A stretch of 64,000 nt of DNA from positions 27,002,106 through 27,066,105 of the forward strand of contig NC_034014.1 of the NCBI RefSeq assembly GCF_000346465.2. The letters run 5' to 3'. The position numbers were made by a program, and so were the translations under genes. Position 1 is the first letter of the stretch. Every line of letters begins with the position of its first letter. This DNA comes from Prunus persica (lineage: Eukaryota > Streptophyta > Magnoliopsida > Rosales > Rosaceae). The notes under the pieces were generated by a model, which had not been told where the DNA came from, ran no database searches, and saw nothing but the letters and a program-made list of their open reading frames with translations. Shown piece after piece: positions 24,130 to 36,718 of this stretch.

Positions 24130-24395
24130 TATATATATAGTCCTCTTTTATTGAGGGATCTCTCAAATAATTTTATTTGAGAGACACCTTTTTATGGTCC
24201 CCTATAAAAAAAATTTCAACGATCCAAACCATCTATTTTAAGTCAACATTCATAGATCATTCTTGTAAAAAATTAGACAAATCGGCAACCGTTTTGACAT
24301 CCAATTGTGTCCTACAAAATTAATGAATACGGTACTTCAAGAAAGTATTAAAATTTCATTAACTCAATTGAGTGGTCAAATGATAAATATATGTG
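24130..24395 (-). mobile_element. Diverged, truncated MITE of the 60.3-61.5 kb family
   Basis: Follows a short TA repeat. Reads TCTTTTATTGAGGGATCT then CTCAAATAATTTTATTTGAG, and shares long interior matches (GACAAATCGG, CATCCAATTGTGTC, GGTACTTCAAGAAA, GAGTGGTCAAATGAT) with the reverse strand of the 405-bp array units. The far terminus is missing. Confidence 0.8.
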
Positions 24396-24727
24396 TGGAT
24401 CATAATGATTCAATTATAAAAATTGAAGAACTTGATGTGAATAACTAAAATAAGTAAATGAAATTGAAATTTAATTGGATTACACTTCAAATATAACTTA
24501 ATTAAAAGGGATTTAAGTAAGTTATATTTTAGAAAGATATTTGATTAAGAAACATCATGGATATACTTCAAGTGCAAGCTTACATAATTGGCAAAAAGTG
24601 AAGCAAAAAGGTTGCTTCCTATTTTTGGATGAATAAATGTTTACAAACAGAAGTTGAACAAGCGATTATTCCTACATCAAACTTATTCCAAGGAACAAAT
24701 ATATTGCAAACACTTCAGCATCAAAAT

Positions 24728-26517
24728 TCAAATATATTGCAATAATTCATCCAAGTCAAAAGACCCCATCATTAACCTAGAAATCACATCCTCATGATCA
24801 AACTCATCGAGGGTTGATGAGACCCCGTTCGAGGGCCCAAAGGACTCGAACGTCGTCAAATCGGGTGACACAAGATAATCACACAACCATGAATAGTTGT
24901 TGTGGCTTGTCATCACACGATCATCACTTGTTGGTGGTATCTCTTTCTTAATGATCAATTCGTCCTTGAAGACCAATTCTTCTTTTTTAACTGATGTGAA
25001 GAATGAGAAAAAGGGATGATTTTGTTTGGTGTCGCCAAATCTGATGAAATTTGAAGACTCTCTAGGACTTGTACAATCCAAGTCTCTGCATGTGTGGTTG
25101 CCATGATATGTGGTCCGAAACATTGGTGGATGATCTTGAATTTGTTGCACGTATTTGGTTGCTTTGCAAGATTGTTCGAACTTGTGAGTGCACCTATAGT
25201 AATTCCTGCATCGTATAACATGACCATGGTCAACATCAATTATTCAAAAATTATTACTTTATTAATTTGAGTCCAATTAAGACTCGAATTTATACATTTC
25301 CATATGGAATTATGAGAGCTATAAGTAGACCAAATCGTATGCATGTTACCTTGAGTGCTTGGAATTAAGGATGCGTTTTTGTCCGTATTTTCTCCATCCA
25401 TGACCGTCGTCTGTCAAAGCATGAGTGTCTCTAGTCCAAGAGTGTGAAGTCTTTCTGCAAGCAATTAACAAAGTAATTCTTTTGTTTTGAACTCAATTAA
25501 ATTAGTAAAATGAAATGAATGGATTATTGATAATGCTATGGTGATAATTAAGATAGGAGTAAGGGACATTTATGTCACTCATTAGAGGGAAAGAGTAAAG
25601 CATATCCTAATTTTATTAGTATATGGCATGGAATGAACCTATCAAAGCAACTGGGGTGGTCCAAAGCTAACTCCTACCTTATTTTGTCTCAATAGAAATT
25701 TTATGCATCTATACGAATCTAACAGCTGTTGTGAGTAAATTAACACTTATTATATAGCACGCATGTGAATTACATTGTCGCGATAGAAATTTTATGAATT
25801 TATGTGAATCTAACAATTGGTGTGACCAATTTTTTAAATTTTTTTTAATATTGAAGACCAAATTAACAACTGTCTTATTTTATCACAATAAAATTACTAA
25901 ATTTTATTTTAAGTGTGTGTGGATAATTATTATGAGCAAAACTTTTCAGTAGAATATTTCACATGAACTCCTACCAGGAATTAGATCCCACATAGAGCAT
26001 ATGAAAATTTAAGATTAAACCATCAATCAAAGAGTCGTGAATTGAAGAATCCACCCAATTAACTAAACGAGTTGATGATGATCACTCTGTAAATGGATGT
26101 ATAAATTTACCTTCTCTTGTAAGAACCTCTACGATCCTTGAAGGTTGAAGTAGTCTTACAACTCTCCTCATAAAAATCTTCAGACTTAATAACAGCCGCC
26201 GTATGATTTGCATCCCAAGATGATGAATCTGCAGAGCCACCACCACTACTGATCCCTTGAATCTGATCACCAGAAACAATCTCCCCGTCAGATTCTTTTC
26301 CATTTAAGATCAAAAGGGTATTTGCAAATGATCCCAAAATCTTATCAACAAGATCCTCAGCCGAACCACCACCACCACCACCAAAACCACTAACAAGTGT
26401 TGACTTGTGATCATCAAAAACCCTACAAAGTTGACCTGCAAGCTCACGCCCTTGCATCAACTCTTCCTTCACCCTTTCCCCATTTGATAACACACTCTCC
26501 GGCCAAGACCACTCCAT
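24728..26517 (-). CDS. Group III WRKY transcription factor, copy B (WRKY70/54 type)
   Basis: Exons 26517-26111, 25454-25350 and 25205-24728 give 329 aa. It starts [20 protein letters not shown] and continues [20 protein letters not shown] Gly run follows, then [20 protein letters not shown] and RRGSYKRR. The WRKY heptad is intact (GWRKYGQK, near residue 156). The finger is CTHKFEQSC ... NHTC with the group III spacing. Compared with C, the linker after the finger is shorter ([13 protein letters not shown]), removing about eight residues. The C-terminus is [10 protein letters not shown]. It probably binds W-boxes (TTGAC) and acts in salicylate-linked defence; this is inferred from the family. 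Intron positions equal those of A and C. Confidence 0.93.
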
Positions 26518-26613
26518 GATTAGACCTTAATAATTTTGATTAACAACTAATTAATCCTTAATAACGTGTTTTAGCTATATGTAAGGAGGAGAGTTTTTGT
26601 GGTGGGCTGTAGG

Positions 26614-26632
26614 CTTTATACAGGCGTCAAAA
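26614..26632 (-). promoter_or_regulatory. WRKY-B core promoter: TTTTGACG plus TATA box
   Basis: The minus strand reads TTTTGACGCCTGTATAAAG about 100 bp before the ATG, matching the layout of copies A and C. Confidence 0.6.
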
Positions 26633-26729
26633 AGAGCTACTCCTCTCAAATTGCAATGCAAGGAAGAAGGAATGAAGGTCCATCCAAAGACAAAAAAGAA
26701 CCCTACCCCCGAGATTCAGGCCCCTCTTC

Positions 26730-26852
26730 CCACCAACGGCTAGATGAGCCTCCACGTCATACAACATGTGGCGCGATGCTTCTACACGCGCTCTTTTATT
26801 AACGTTGCTGTCGTGCGACGTCATCGCTTCTGGTCATTCTGATGTCGTCATC
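26730..26852 (-). promoter_or_regulatory. Conserved distal promoter block, WRKY-B
   Basis: CACCAACGGCTAGATGAGCC, then TCCACGTCATACAACATGTG, a GACGTCATCG palindromic TGACGTCA-like core near 26817-26826, and GTCGTCATCC at 26844. The order matches C (32493-32582) and partly A. Confidence 0.6.
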
Positions 26853-26879
26853 CACTCCTTCCTACCTGGCCCTCTGAAA

Positions 26880-29800
26880 ATTTAATGTTATTTTTTTTCT
26901 AATTTGAATAACCAATAAAATGGCAAGTTGATAGGCCGTCTAAATATCAGACCTTAAAATAGTATTATCTTCATCCCTATTTGATCAAGACAAAGTTTAA
27001 TGTTTTCGATTTGAGCCTTGGTTGGGAAGGCTGATTTTGAGATGTGATCATGTGATAAAAGGTTATAAATGTCAGGGGCATTTTTGGCTTGTTATTATGA
27101 GAGGACAAGAAGTTGGTAGTTACATCTTTGTTTTATCATCTCATGTGCTACTGATAATACAAGTGAAGATAAAAATTTTATTTTTATCCAAGGAAAAGAA
27201 AAGAAAAAGATAACCTTTCTATTATGAGTGATGATCGTGGTCCATGCTAGATTTGAATGAAGGGATTTCAAATTAATGAATTTAGAAGAGATTGTATCGG
27301 AAAATTGTCCATGCTATAAACTATTATAATTCATGTATATCAAGATTAAACAAGAAAGAAAGGAATAAATGTCTAATTATTTCAAATGCATTCAATTTGA
27401 TGTAGTTTTTGTTTTGTTTAGCAAATTTAGCATTGTTGTCAAATTCAAATCCTTTCTTTCAAATTCCTCCATCCAAACGGAACGTAACTATAATGAAATG
27501 TTGTCCAAAAGTTGTGTATGAAATGATGTTGGCAACCAAAATAAATTGGCATTTCGTTTTGCATGAATCTCGCGAAATTCCTAATAGAAAAGTAGCCAAA
27601 CCCCGATCTGCACCAACCTCGAGTGCTTGTTGTACTATACAACCCTACTGGTCTTAGGCAAATTAATCACATCGATCTTAAGCGAGATTAAAAAGGATAT
27701 AACTCTTGTGAACTTTAACAATAAAGTAATTAATATATAGGTTCTGTTTAGGGAAAAGGATAAGCAATAAAAGACGAATAGTTAGCTTTATCCTCTACTG
27801 CATGCATGTGAATGTGGTTAAGTTTAAACAATCTATGAGATCAAGGCAATGCAGTCACGTGTACTGTTGATCCAGATTTGATTCACTTCCTAGTTCAACT
27901 TTCCGTCTGAAAACTGAAAGGGCAAAGCAAAGCAACGTGATCCCAGGCCTTTGGCGAGCCGCGAGTGGTCTTGGGTCACCCGCCTATATATGTGTGGTGT
28001 GGATTCCATTCCACCACATCGGTTTTATTTTTCCTCTTCAACTAAAAGAATTCAAATGAAATTATTGATAAGGAAAGGAAACCTAATGAATCTAGTTTAT
28101 TGCCTAATTGTTGTGTACATGTACGTAATAATAATAAATAAAAATTGTCATCAGATTTTGATTTGGAGTTGGAGGAAAGCGTTTCAGAGTCAGCAACTCA
28201 GCAATTAGCAATTAGCTTAGAGAGGAAAGTTCACAGTGGAGGTCTTGCCGCCCATGAAGAAGGAGTCAACACGTGTGTTAGTTAAGAGAGTTGATTATTA
28301 ACTATAGATTAATTAATCAAAGAGATTAATCTAAAAGGAGCTGTAGAGAGATAAAGAAGGTGGTCAACTGAAATAAGATTGTACAATTAATTGTCTTGTT
28401 TCCCATATAATCGCTTGATTTAGGGACTGCAAGAGGAACTAGTTTTCTTGATTACACACCTTAATCGTCAAACAAAGTTGTTTTCTTGCTTTACACACCC
28501 ACTGATAGGTGACTAATCGATTCAACCAAAATCTTTTATACAAATATATGACATTGAGTTATGTCTGTATTTGTGGACTTTTTTTAATTTTAAAAAAAAA
28601 AAAATCATTTGGCTTCCATTATGTATGAACAATAGTAAACTAAAAAAATTAAGAAGAAAGCACACTGAAATGAAAGTCAAAATTTCCTTGAATTTAACTT
28701 TGCAGTAAGAGTAATTCCAACTACTTTTTTTTAAAGTAGAATATATAGCTAGGGAGATAAAAGAGGAGTTGGAAGTTCGCGTGTGCAAAGATAAAACCAG
28801 CAAGTTGCAAGTCTAGGCTGGACTTCAATTTTCGGGCCCATGACCTACCTTCGTCATGACGTATGTGCTTTTTTGGGCATTCGAGATCACTTAGCAACTC
28901 AAACGAGCATTTTAATATTTTGCAATTTTTTTTATTTATAGAAACTTTCGTTAATTTCCTTTTGTTTTCTAGGGTTTTTAGGATTTCTCATATCTTGTAG
29001 ATTCCAGACTTAATTCTTTAGGCTAATCGTTTGATTGACTTATTACGTTGTCATGATGCGTTACAATGATTAATAATGCAGCATTATGAGATATTAACAA
29101 AGTATCGTGAACCTTAATCTGAAGCCAAAAAAAAAAAAAAAAAGCTGTGATTCTGTCACGTACGGACTAGAAAATTGGACCAACTTGCAAAGTAGAATGT
29201 GAGCCACGTTTGTTGTTGAAAGTTTTGGTCACCTTAATTAGCATGAACGTTCACACTGGAAGATCCTGGTGATTAGAAGAAGGGGATGTACCAAAAGTCA
29301 AAGAAGTTACAGGAGAGTAATTTAATCATGTCAACGAGAAGGGACGATTAGTTTTAGGCTGCTTGATCTTATGGTATTAGAAGATGTTGATATAATGCCA
29401 AAAGTTGGTCAATGCACGAGATTACCCAAATGCCGTGTCTGCAAACTTTAGTCATGAGAGGAATTTAAAAATAAACTCACCTTTTGGCTTTAGTTGTTAG
29501 GTCATTAGGAGTGATGAGGACATAGGTTATTCCTTCCCAGAAACACCCTATACATATTTGAGATTCAAATTCAAATTTTAGGATAGACGTTATGATAGAT
29601 TTGTGTGTAGTGAAAGTTACGGTAGATCTTGTGTTTGGTATAATGAAAGTTACCATTGAAAGGGAGAAAGTTAAGTAGGTCTATAAACGAATCGTATTCG
29701 AATTTGAGATTATTATCGGATTCATTTTAAGACCTAGAAGAAGAAAATCAAAATCTCGCTACTAACGTTAATGACGTTCTTTTATTTTATATATCTCTTT

Positions 29801-30497
29801 TTTGTTTTAAATTTTGATATTTCATTACAAATAAAAAGTTCAAGTGTATTCTTGATGCATTTATAGAACTCAAATTACTCTCACACGCATATATAATATT
29901 TATATGAAACATATAAAAATCAAATCATATCTTATATTTAGTTATTGAATGAAATTATTATTGGCTTATAGAGCAACTCTAATGCATATTTGATTTGCTA
30001 AGTCAATCCTAACTATAGATTATCGGATTGAGAGTCTCAGTCTATCTTCGGGAATTCAAACTCGGTTGCAGAATGTGGAGCACATTCGCTGTAATCAACT
30101 TGGCAAAGTCCATGTTTGAATGAATTGAAAGTTTATAATAGAAAAAAAATGTAACTTATTATCATCTTACCATTGATTTCTAAAATGTACGTAATAAATT
30201 TGTGCAAAGTATACATGTAGGGTTGATGGACAAAAAATTCGCTTGATAAAAGTATATATAAATGGTTTGATCTTAAGATTTTTGTAGCTGTTGGCTCAAT
30301 TTGACTTTGGGGCCAATTTGTAGTTGCAAGAAGGCATTTCATATTTAGAGTAGAAAAAAACTAAATGATACGAAGGATGAACATGTGTTTTTCTTTTATC
30401 AGAATTGGCAAAGACCTGATTTCTACACAACCCCTATTATACACATCATAACAAAGGGTAAATTGCCAATACCCGACACCTAAAAGTACATTAAAAT
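26880..30497. other. Spacer between WRKY-B and WRKY-C
   Basis: This is the upstream half of the duplicated unit. It holds only short frames, poly-A/T runs and diverged repeats. A TATATATGTGTGG element at 27986 is followed by a short leader-like region, but no conserved coding is seen. Confidence 0.5.
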
Positions 30498-32203
30498 TCA
30501 AAATTCATATTGCAAAACTTCATCATCAAAGTAATAAGGCCCCACAATTAAACCAGACATCACATCGCCCTCATGATCATACGGATCAATGGTTGACGAA
30601 AGCCCGCTCAGGGGACAAGACGACTTGAACGCCGTCGGATGAGGTGACACATTATAATCACCGGATGATGAACGGTTGTGGTGGTGGCTTGCCATCAAAT
30701 GCTCATCACTTGGTTGTGGTTTCTCTTCCTTGACGACGACCTCTTTCTTCACTGATGTGAAAGATGAGAAAAAGGGGTGGTCTTGCTTAATGTCGCCAAA
30801 TCTGATGTAACTTGAAGACTCTGTATGGCTTGTGCAATCAAAGATCAACTCAGAAGCTTTCAAGTAGTCTCTGCATGTGTGATTGCCATAATATGTGGTC
30901 CGAAAAACTGGTGGATCATCTACAATTTGTTGCACGTGTTTGGTTGCTTGGCACGATTGATCGAATTTGTGGGTGCACCTAAAGTAGTTCCTGCATCATT
31001 TAACATGATCTTGGTCAACTTCATTTCTTGAAAAAAAATATTGACACTTTAATTTGTGTCGAATATTCGAATTTATATTTGATTTCCCAATTAAGGTGTA
31101 CCTTGGGTGATTGGCATTGTGGATGACTTTTTGTCCGTACTTCCTCCATGCATGACCATCGTCAGTCAAAGCCGGAGTGTCTCTAGTCCAAGAGTGTGAA
31201 GTTTTCCTGCAAATGATTAACAAGTGACTCTTTTGTTTTAGAACTTCATTCATTTGGAAAAATTCTCATGTGGATGAAATGATTAGTTTGTTGATTACTG
31301 ATAATGCTATATGGTGGTAATTAAGATAGGATTAAGGGGTATTTAATTCACTCAAAAGAGGGAAATAGTAAAGTATATCCTAATTTTGTTAGTTTTTGGC
31401 ATAGAATAGAATGAATATGAACCTACCAAAAGCAAGGGGCATGGTCCTCACTTCTCCCTTATTTTGTCTTCATAGAAACTTTATGCGTATATCGAATCTA
31501 ACAGCTGTCGTGAGTAAATTATTCATGACAGCTGTTAGATTAATATTAACATAATTAAACAATTATTGTAAGTAAATTAACAGTTGTGATTAGCATGCAT
31601 GTCAATAATTATTTCAGAAAAATTGTTGTGATTAAATTAACATTTGTTATTAAACAAAATTCTTTAGTGTAATTTCTCATGGGAGCTCATATGTGGGATA
31701 GACCCTCATAGAGCAAAACCCTTCATTGAAATTAAGAATCCTCAGCCAAAAAAGATTAAAAGAAATCACTTGAAGTGTAGTAAATAATAATTAATTTACC
31801 TTCTCTTGTAAGAACCCCTACGATCCTTGAAGGTTGAAGCACTCTTACAACTGATCTCCTCATGAAAATCTTCAGACTTAATAATAGCATGATTGGCATC
31901 CCAAGATGATGAATCTGCAGACCCACCACCACTACTATTCCCTTGAATCCGATCACCAGAAACAATCTCTCCGTCAGCCTCCTTCCCATTTAAGATCAAA
32001 AGGGTATTTGCAAATGACCCCAAAATCTTAGTAACAAGACCCTCAGCCGACCCAACATCTCCTCCACCACAACCACTAACAAGTGTTGACTTATGATCAT
32101 CAAGAACCCTACAAAGTTGACTTGCAAGCTCACGCCCTTGGATCAACTCCTCCATCACCCTTTCCCTATTTGATAGCACACTCTCCGGCCAAGACAACTC
32201 CAT
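30498..32203 (-). CDS. Group III WRKY transcription factor, copy C (WRKY70/54 type)
   Basis: Exons 32203-31800, 31206-31102 and 30990-30498 give 333 aa. It starts [20 protein letters not shown] and continues [19 protein letters not shown], then a Gly-rich linker and [16 protein letters not shown] lies near residue 155 and the zinc ligands are CTHKFDQSC and NHTC. After the finger it keeps [16 protein letters not shown], as in A, whereas B has lost this part. The acidic end is [12 protein letters not shown]. All family residues needed for DNA and zinc binding are present, so A, B and C all appear functional. Copy C is closest to B outside the linker. Regulation probably resembles B, given the shared promoter blocks. 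Confidence 0.93.
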
Positions 32204-32252
32204 GATTAGACCTTAATAATTTTGATTAAGAACTAATTAATCTCCCTCTCCC

Positions 32253-32284
32253 TCCCTCTCTTTCTCTCTCTCTCTCTCTCTCTG
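32253..32284. repeat. (TC)n tract in the WRKY-C leader
   Basis: A pyrimidine microsatellite on the plus strand (GA-rich in the transcript), between the ATG and TATA box of copy C only. Confidence 0.85.
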
Positions 32285-32372
32285 TCTAAATGTGTCTAAG
32301 TGTGTTTAGCTATGAGATGAGGAGAGTTATGTGGTGTGCTTTAGCTCCAAAGTGATGAATGGGATATATATC

Positions 32373-32390
32373 TTTTTATATCCGTCAAAA
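32373..32390 (-). promoter_or_regulatory. WRKY-C core promoter: TTTTGACG plus TATA box
   Basis: The minus strand reads TTTTGACGGATATAAAAAG, about 170 bp before the ATG. Confidence 0.6.
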
Positions 32391-32492
32391 GAAGGTCCTT
32401 CTCCTTCCTTCGGATTCCACTCCAAGGAAAGACAAGTGAAGGTCCATGAGAGACACAACCCGACACAATCCGCGCGTTTCACGTATTTCTTT

Positions 32493-32582
32493 CCACCAAC
32501 GGCTGGATGAGCCTCCACGTGGTTGTTGTAAAACGAAATGTGTTTCGCCGTCATCGCATGAAGTCACTTCGGTGTCGTCATC
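32493..32582 (-). promoter_or_regulatory. Conserved distal promoter block, WRKY-C
   Basis: CACCAACGGCTGGATGAGCC, then TCCACGTGG (G-box core), CCGTCATCGCATGAAGTCAC and GTCGTCATCC. It carries at least two TGACG cores on the gene strand, as in copy B. Confidence 0.6.
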
Positions 32583-32625
32583 CACCACCGGATCCTACCT
32601 GGCCCTGTCTGACCCTCTGGAAATA

Positions 32626-35600
32626 TAAAGATATTTTATTTTGCAAATTTAAATAAACCAATAATTTTAAAATTACAAGTTGGTTGTTGGGCCATCTATA
32701 TTATCTTAATCCCAGTTTTAAAATAAAACCATCTCATTCTCATCTAAACTGGATTAGACGAACATGATTGTCAAATGACGAATATAGCCTTAGAGGATTT
32801 TGTGGTTATAACTTATAGGTAGGTTTGGTACGTGATTAAGGGCAAATAGAGGGGGGATTTTTGGGTTGTGAATAAGACGACAGTAAGTTGGTAGTTAGAT
32901 CTCCAAGGTCCTTGTTGATTGGAGGAAAATGTCTTGTGTGTCACTCTCATAGTACAATCAGCCACTCTCATAGTACAATCAGCATTTCGCATCTAATATC
33001 TTCATGTGCATATGTGACCTGTTATTATCAGAATATGATTTGTTATATGCAACTTTGAATATTAATACTAATCTCTCCTCAAATAGTGTTTGAATAAAAA
33101 TAAATAATAAAAATCTCCTAACGTGTAAGGTTATAATATTCTTCCATGAAGCATTGAATTGGTTACTTGGAATATTCAAATTCGATGACACCGAGTTTCG
33201 ATTTCTATAAAAATAATAATAATAATAATAATGAAACTGAGCTTTACTTGCATTGATTAATTTCATGTGCTTCCCATTTTATTATGGATGTAATTAGTAA
33301 GGCAACGAATAAATTAGTACGTATTGTACAAAATAATCAAATTTAGTTTAGTAGCTAACTTTCTTGGTTAACCAAAACCTAGTTAACTTTTCCTTCGACT
33401 CGTGAAAATATTCCTAGTAGTAAAGTAGCGTAAACCCGATCTGCACCAAACCCGGTCTTAGGGGAAATGGCAATGGCATCGATCTTAAACGAGATTAAAA
33501 AGGAGTATCTCTTGTGAAGTGCAATAATTAACTAGTTAATAGGTTCCGTTTAAGGAAGAATAAACAATAGCTAGAGCCCTAGCCTCTACTGCATGCATGT
33601 GATTGTTTGAGATCAAGGCAATGCCATCATCACGTGAGTGTCGATCCACATGCTTCTGATCATCACCATTGATTCACTTCAATACTTGAAGTTTTGGCAT
33701 GAGAGGGCATAGAAAAGCAATCCATTTTCTTCTCCTTTCCTTTTGCCAGTTATTCGATAAGAAAATGGTGTGCCCGTCCCTGGTAAAAGTGGTATAAAAT
33801 TCACAAAATTGTTTGTGCGGATTCCACAACTATTATCACCACAGACGAACACATTACATTTGGGAGCCGTGACATTTGAATTTCTTTGTTACTCTTTCAC
33901 ATTTAAAGAATTAATACTTTTGAATTACATTATTGCAATGCTACGTAGGAGGAAAAGGAAAAGGAAGACTATAGTTAAAGAAATTAGTTTAATATTAGTT
34001 GTTGATTATGTACATGTAATAAAAATACATTATCAATAGATTTGATTGAAGTTGGACATGGAGGAATGCGAGGAGCACCACCACGACGTAATCTTGAAAT
34101 GGGTTTTCAGAGTCAGCAACTGGACATTAGCAAGAAGACATAGGAGACTAAAGGAGAGTTCACACTCTAGCTCTCGCCGCCGGTTCTAGCTCCCCCCCCC
34201 ATTATAAAGGAAGAGTTATCAACACATACAGGAATTAGTTAGCAGAGTTAATCATTAATTATTATATTAATCAAAGATTAATCAATCTTAAAAGAGCTGT
34301 AGAGCGATATAGAAGCAAGCAGAAGGTCAACACTAGTGAAAATAAGATGGTACAATTAGTTGTCCCTAAACAGCTTGTTTTCCATATGAATTGGTTTTAA
34401 TGACTGTAAAATTCTTGCTTACACACCTCAACAAAGGACTTTAAGTTTTTCTTGCTTACACACCTCAATATTTGAGTGGAGTTTTGCTGGTGAGACTGAC
34501 TGAAGTGGACCTCACATTGTAGGATCTATCTACCCATCAATGGTTCAAATTGTCAACAAACAAGTTTTTCAATACTTTGGAAACATAATATTCAAATCTC
34601 TTTATGTGACTTTTTCTTTTTCTTTTTCTTTTTTTCTGAAATTTGTATGAAAAAGTAAACTAGAAAGTTACCTTTCCAGGGTAAAGTGGAAGAAAAGAAA
34701 GAATGCTGAATTGAATTTCAAGTCAAATTTTCCTTTGAATTTAGCTGTACAGTACGACTGTAAATAGTAACCCCAACTACCCTTAGAGTGTTTGATATTA
34801 ACAGTGTCTCATGACCCTTGAATCTGAAGCAAGAAAACAGCTGTGATTGTGTCTTGTACGGACTAGAAAATTGGACCAACTTGCAGAGTGCAAATGTGAG
34901 ACACGTTTCTTGTTGAAAATTTTGGTCACCCCAAGAATTAACGTTCACACTGGACGGAAGGTCATAAAACTTACAGGACAGGCTCGAGGTCAATAAAAAT
35001 TACACGAAAATAAAAGTGTTATTAACACTGACGGATCCAACGAATGTGCAGTATTGACTAAGTATGAAAAATGATTTTTCGGAATAATTATTTTCTCAAG
35101 ATAATTTTTAGCGAATTTTATTCCTTACATATCAAATAAAAAAACTTGATTTTATAAGATTTTAGTATAAAGTATATATTAACTTAATGAGCCATCATTT
35201 TTAGCCTAAATCGTATTTTGCACTAAAACCAATTTTGATTTGGTGAGAATTTGATTTTCTAGTATTTTTATTTGAATCCAAATTAAGAGTGCTTCCTTAT
35301 TTACATTATAAACTTAAGTAAATGAAATAATATAAAAATAAATAAAAATAAAAAGACAATTCCGTGCAGAGATGACATGATTAGATTATTCTGCAAATTT
35401 GGTAAGGAATTTTATATAAAGTCGGCTTTAGGGTTTAGCGGTTAGGTCCAAAAGGAATTGGGGTAGATTATTCTTTCCGGGAAGCACCATCAACAAATTT
35501 GAAATTGAAGTTCAAAGTATAAATGTTTGGCACAATTTGACTGTTTGACCAATACTAGTTTATAATTTCAAGTCCTGTCAATAAGGACTTGAGGAATGGC

Positions 35601-36718
35601 AAAACAAACTAGATGGCATTGTGGCAAAGATGAAGAACATGTAATTTTCTTTTATCATTTTATATGTAAGCTGTTAAAAAAAAAGTTTCAGACCTGATCT
35701 CTCTACATAAATCTATTATATACTCTGGTGTCTCTGTCCTTTTCTTCTTTTTTTCCTCCCTCGCAATCTCTCTCCTTTATGCTTCCACTCTCTATGGACT
35801 ACCACATCATATGACAAAGCTATGAACATAACCCTCTCATTTTGGCTATTGTCGATGCCCAGCACCTAAAAGACTCAAACAATCTGCTTGAGATTCCTCA
35901 ACTCTGGGCTTTCTTCTTTCTTTTTCTTCCACCTGATTTTCCTTCCCGACTAGAGTTATCAAATGAGTTTCTGGTAACCGAGTGACCTTCCCCTGTTCTT
36001 ATCCTTTAACGGGCTACTCCACTTTGTTGTCAAATACCAACATTCTGTTTCATGTGTAGTCGACTAGTGCAACTCCTCTGAGAAATGAGAGGCAAGAAAC
36101 ATCAAGTAGGGTCGAGCAGAAACTCACAACTTAAGAAATAGCAAATGTTAGTTACAGAGCAGGCATAATTCAAATGCTAAATCTATTCACTAAACCCAAC
36201 GTGATGTTATGATTCAGATTTTACATGTATGACAACAAAGTTGTTATAAAACACAATGTTCAGTCATTTGGACAGAGAGATCAAGTCACTGATCATCATA
36301 ATATGGCTTCACCAAGTGCAATTACTTACACTCGATTTCCTCCCAAGAAGGAAATAATGAAATATAGACTACTGTATAATTATTGACATTTGTACTACAG
36401 ACCAAATTGAAACCAAAAATCAAATGAGGTGATTAGCTTCCAACTATGTGATATTATCCATGAAAGATTCCTAATATCTACACTAATTTTTTCCAATGAT
36501 AATCACTAGCTCTGACCCTCCCCCAAAAAAGGCAACCACTATCAAACAAAATGAAACCTAAATTATTATCTCTACTTCTTTACCTCGCAACATATTCTAT
36601 ATACAAAAGAAAAAGCTCACCTTTGAAATTTTGTAGCTGTGTTCCACTGGAAACCCGTACAATGGACAAACAAAAGGGAACCCAATGAAATTTTTTCTGA
36701 AAGCCGGTAATATACATG
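32626..36718. other. Upstream spacer of WRKY-C and 3' flank of the flippase gene
   Basis: To about 35700 it aligns with the spacer upstream of copy B. An AAT trinucleotide repeat lies near 33210-33231 and a run of nine C near 34192. From 35700 to 36718 nothing is recognised beyond AT-rich 3' flank. Confidence 0.5.

Larger units (their letters stand above)
24608..35700. repeat. Two ~5.8 kb tandem duplicated units, each with a WRKY gene
   Basis: Genes B (24728-26517) and C (30498-32203) and their upstream spacers align along about 5.7-5.9 kb offsets. Examples: CTCTACTGCATGCATGTGA at about 27794 and 33587; GAGATCAAGGCAATGC at 27838 and 33609; GGACTAGAAAATTGGACCAA at 29164 and 34859; a segment after GGCTTTAG at 29478 and 35424. 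Indels are frequent, so the duplication is not very recent. Exact borders were not resolved. Confidence 0.7.
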
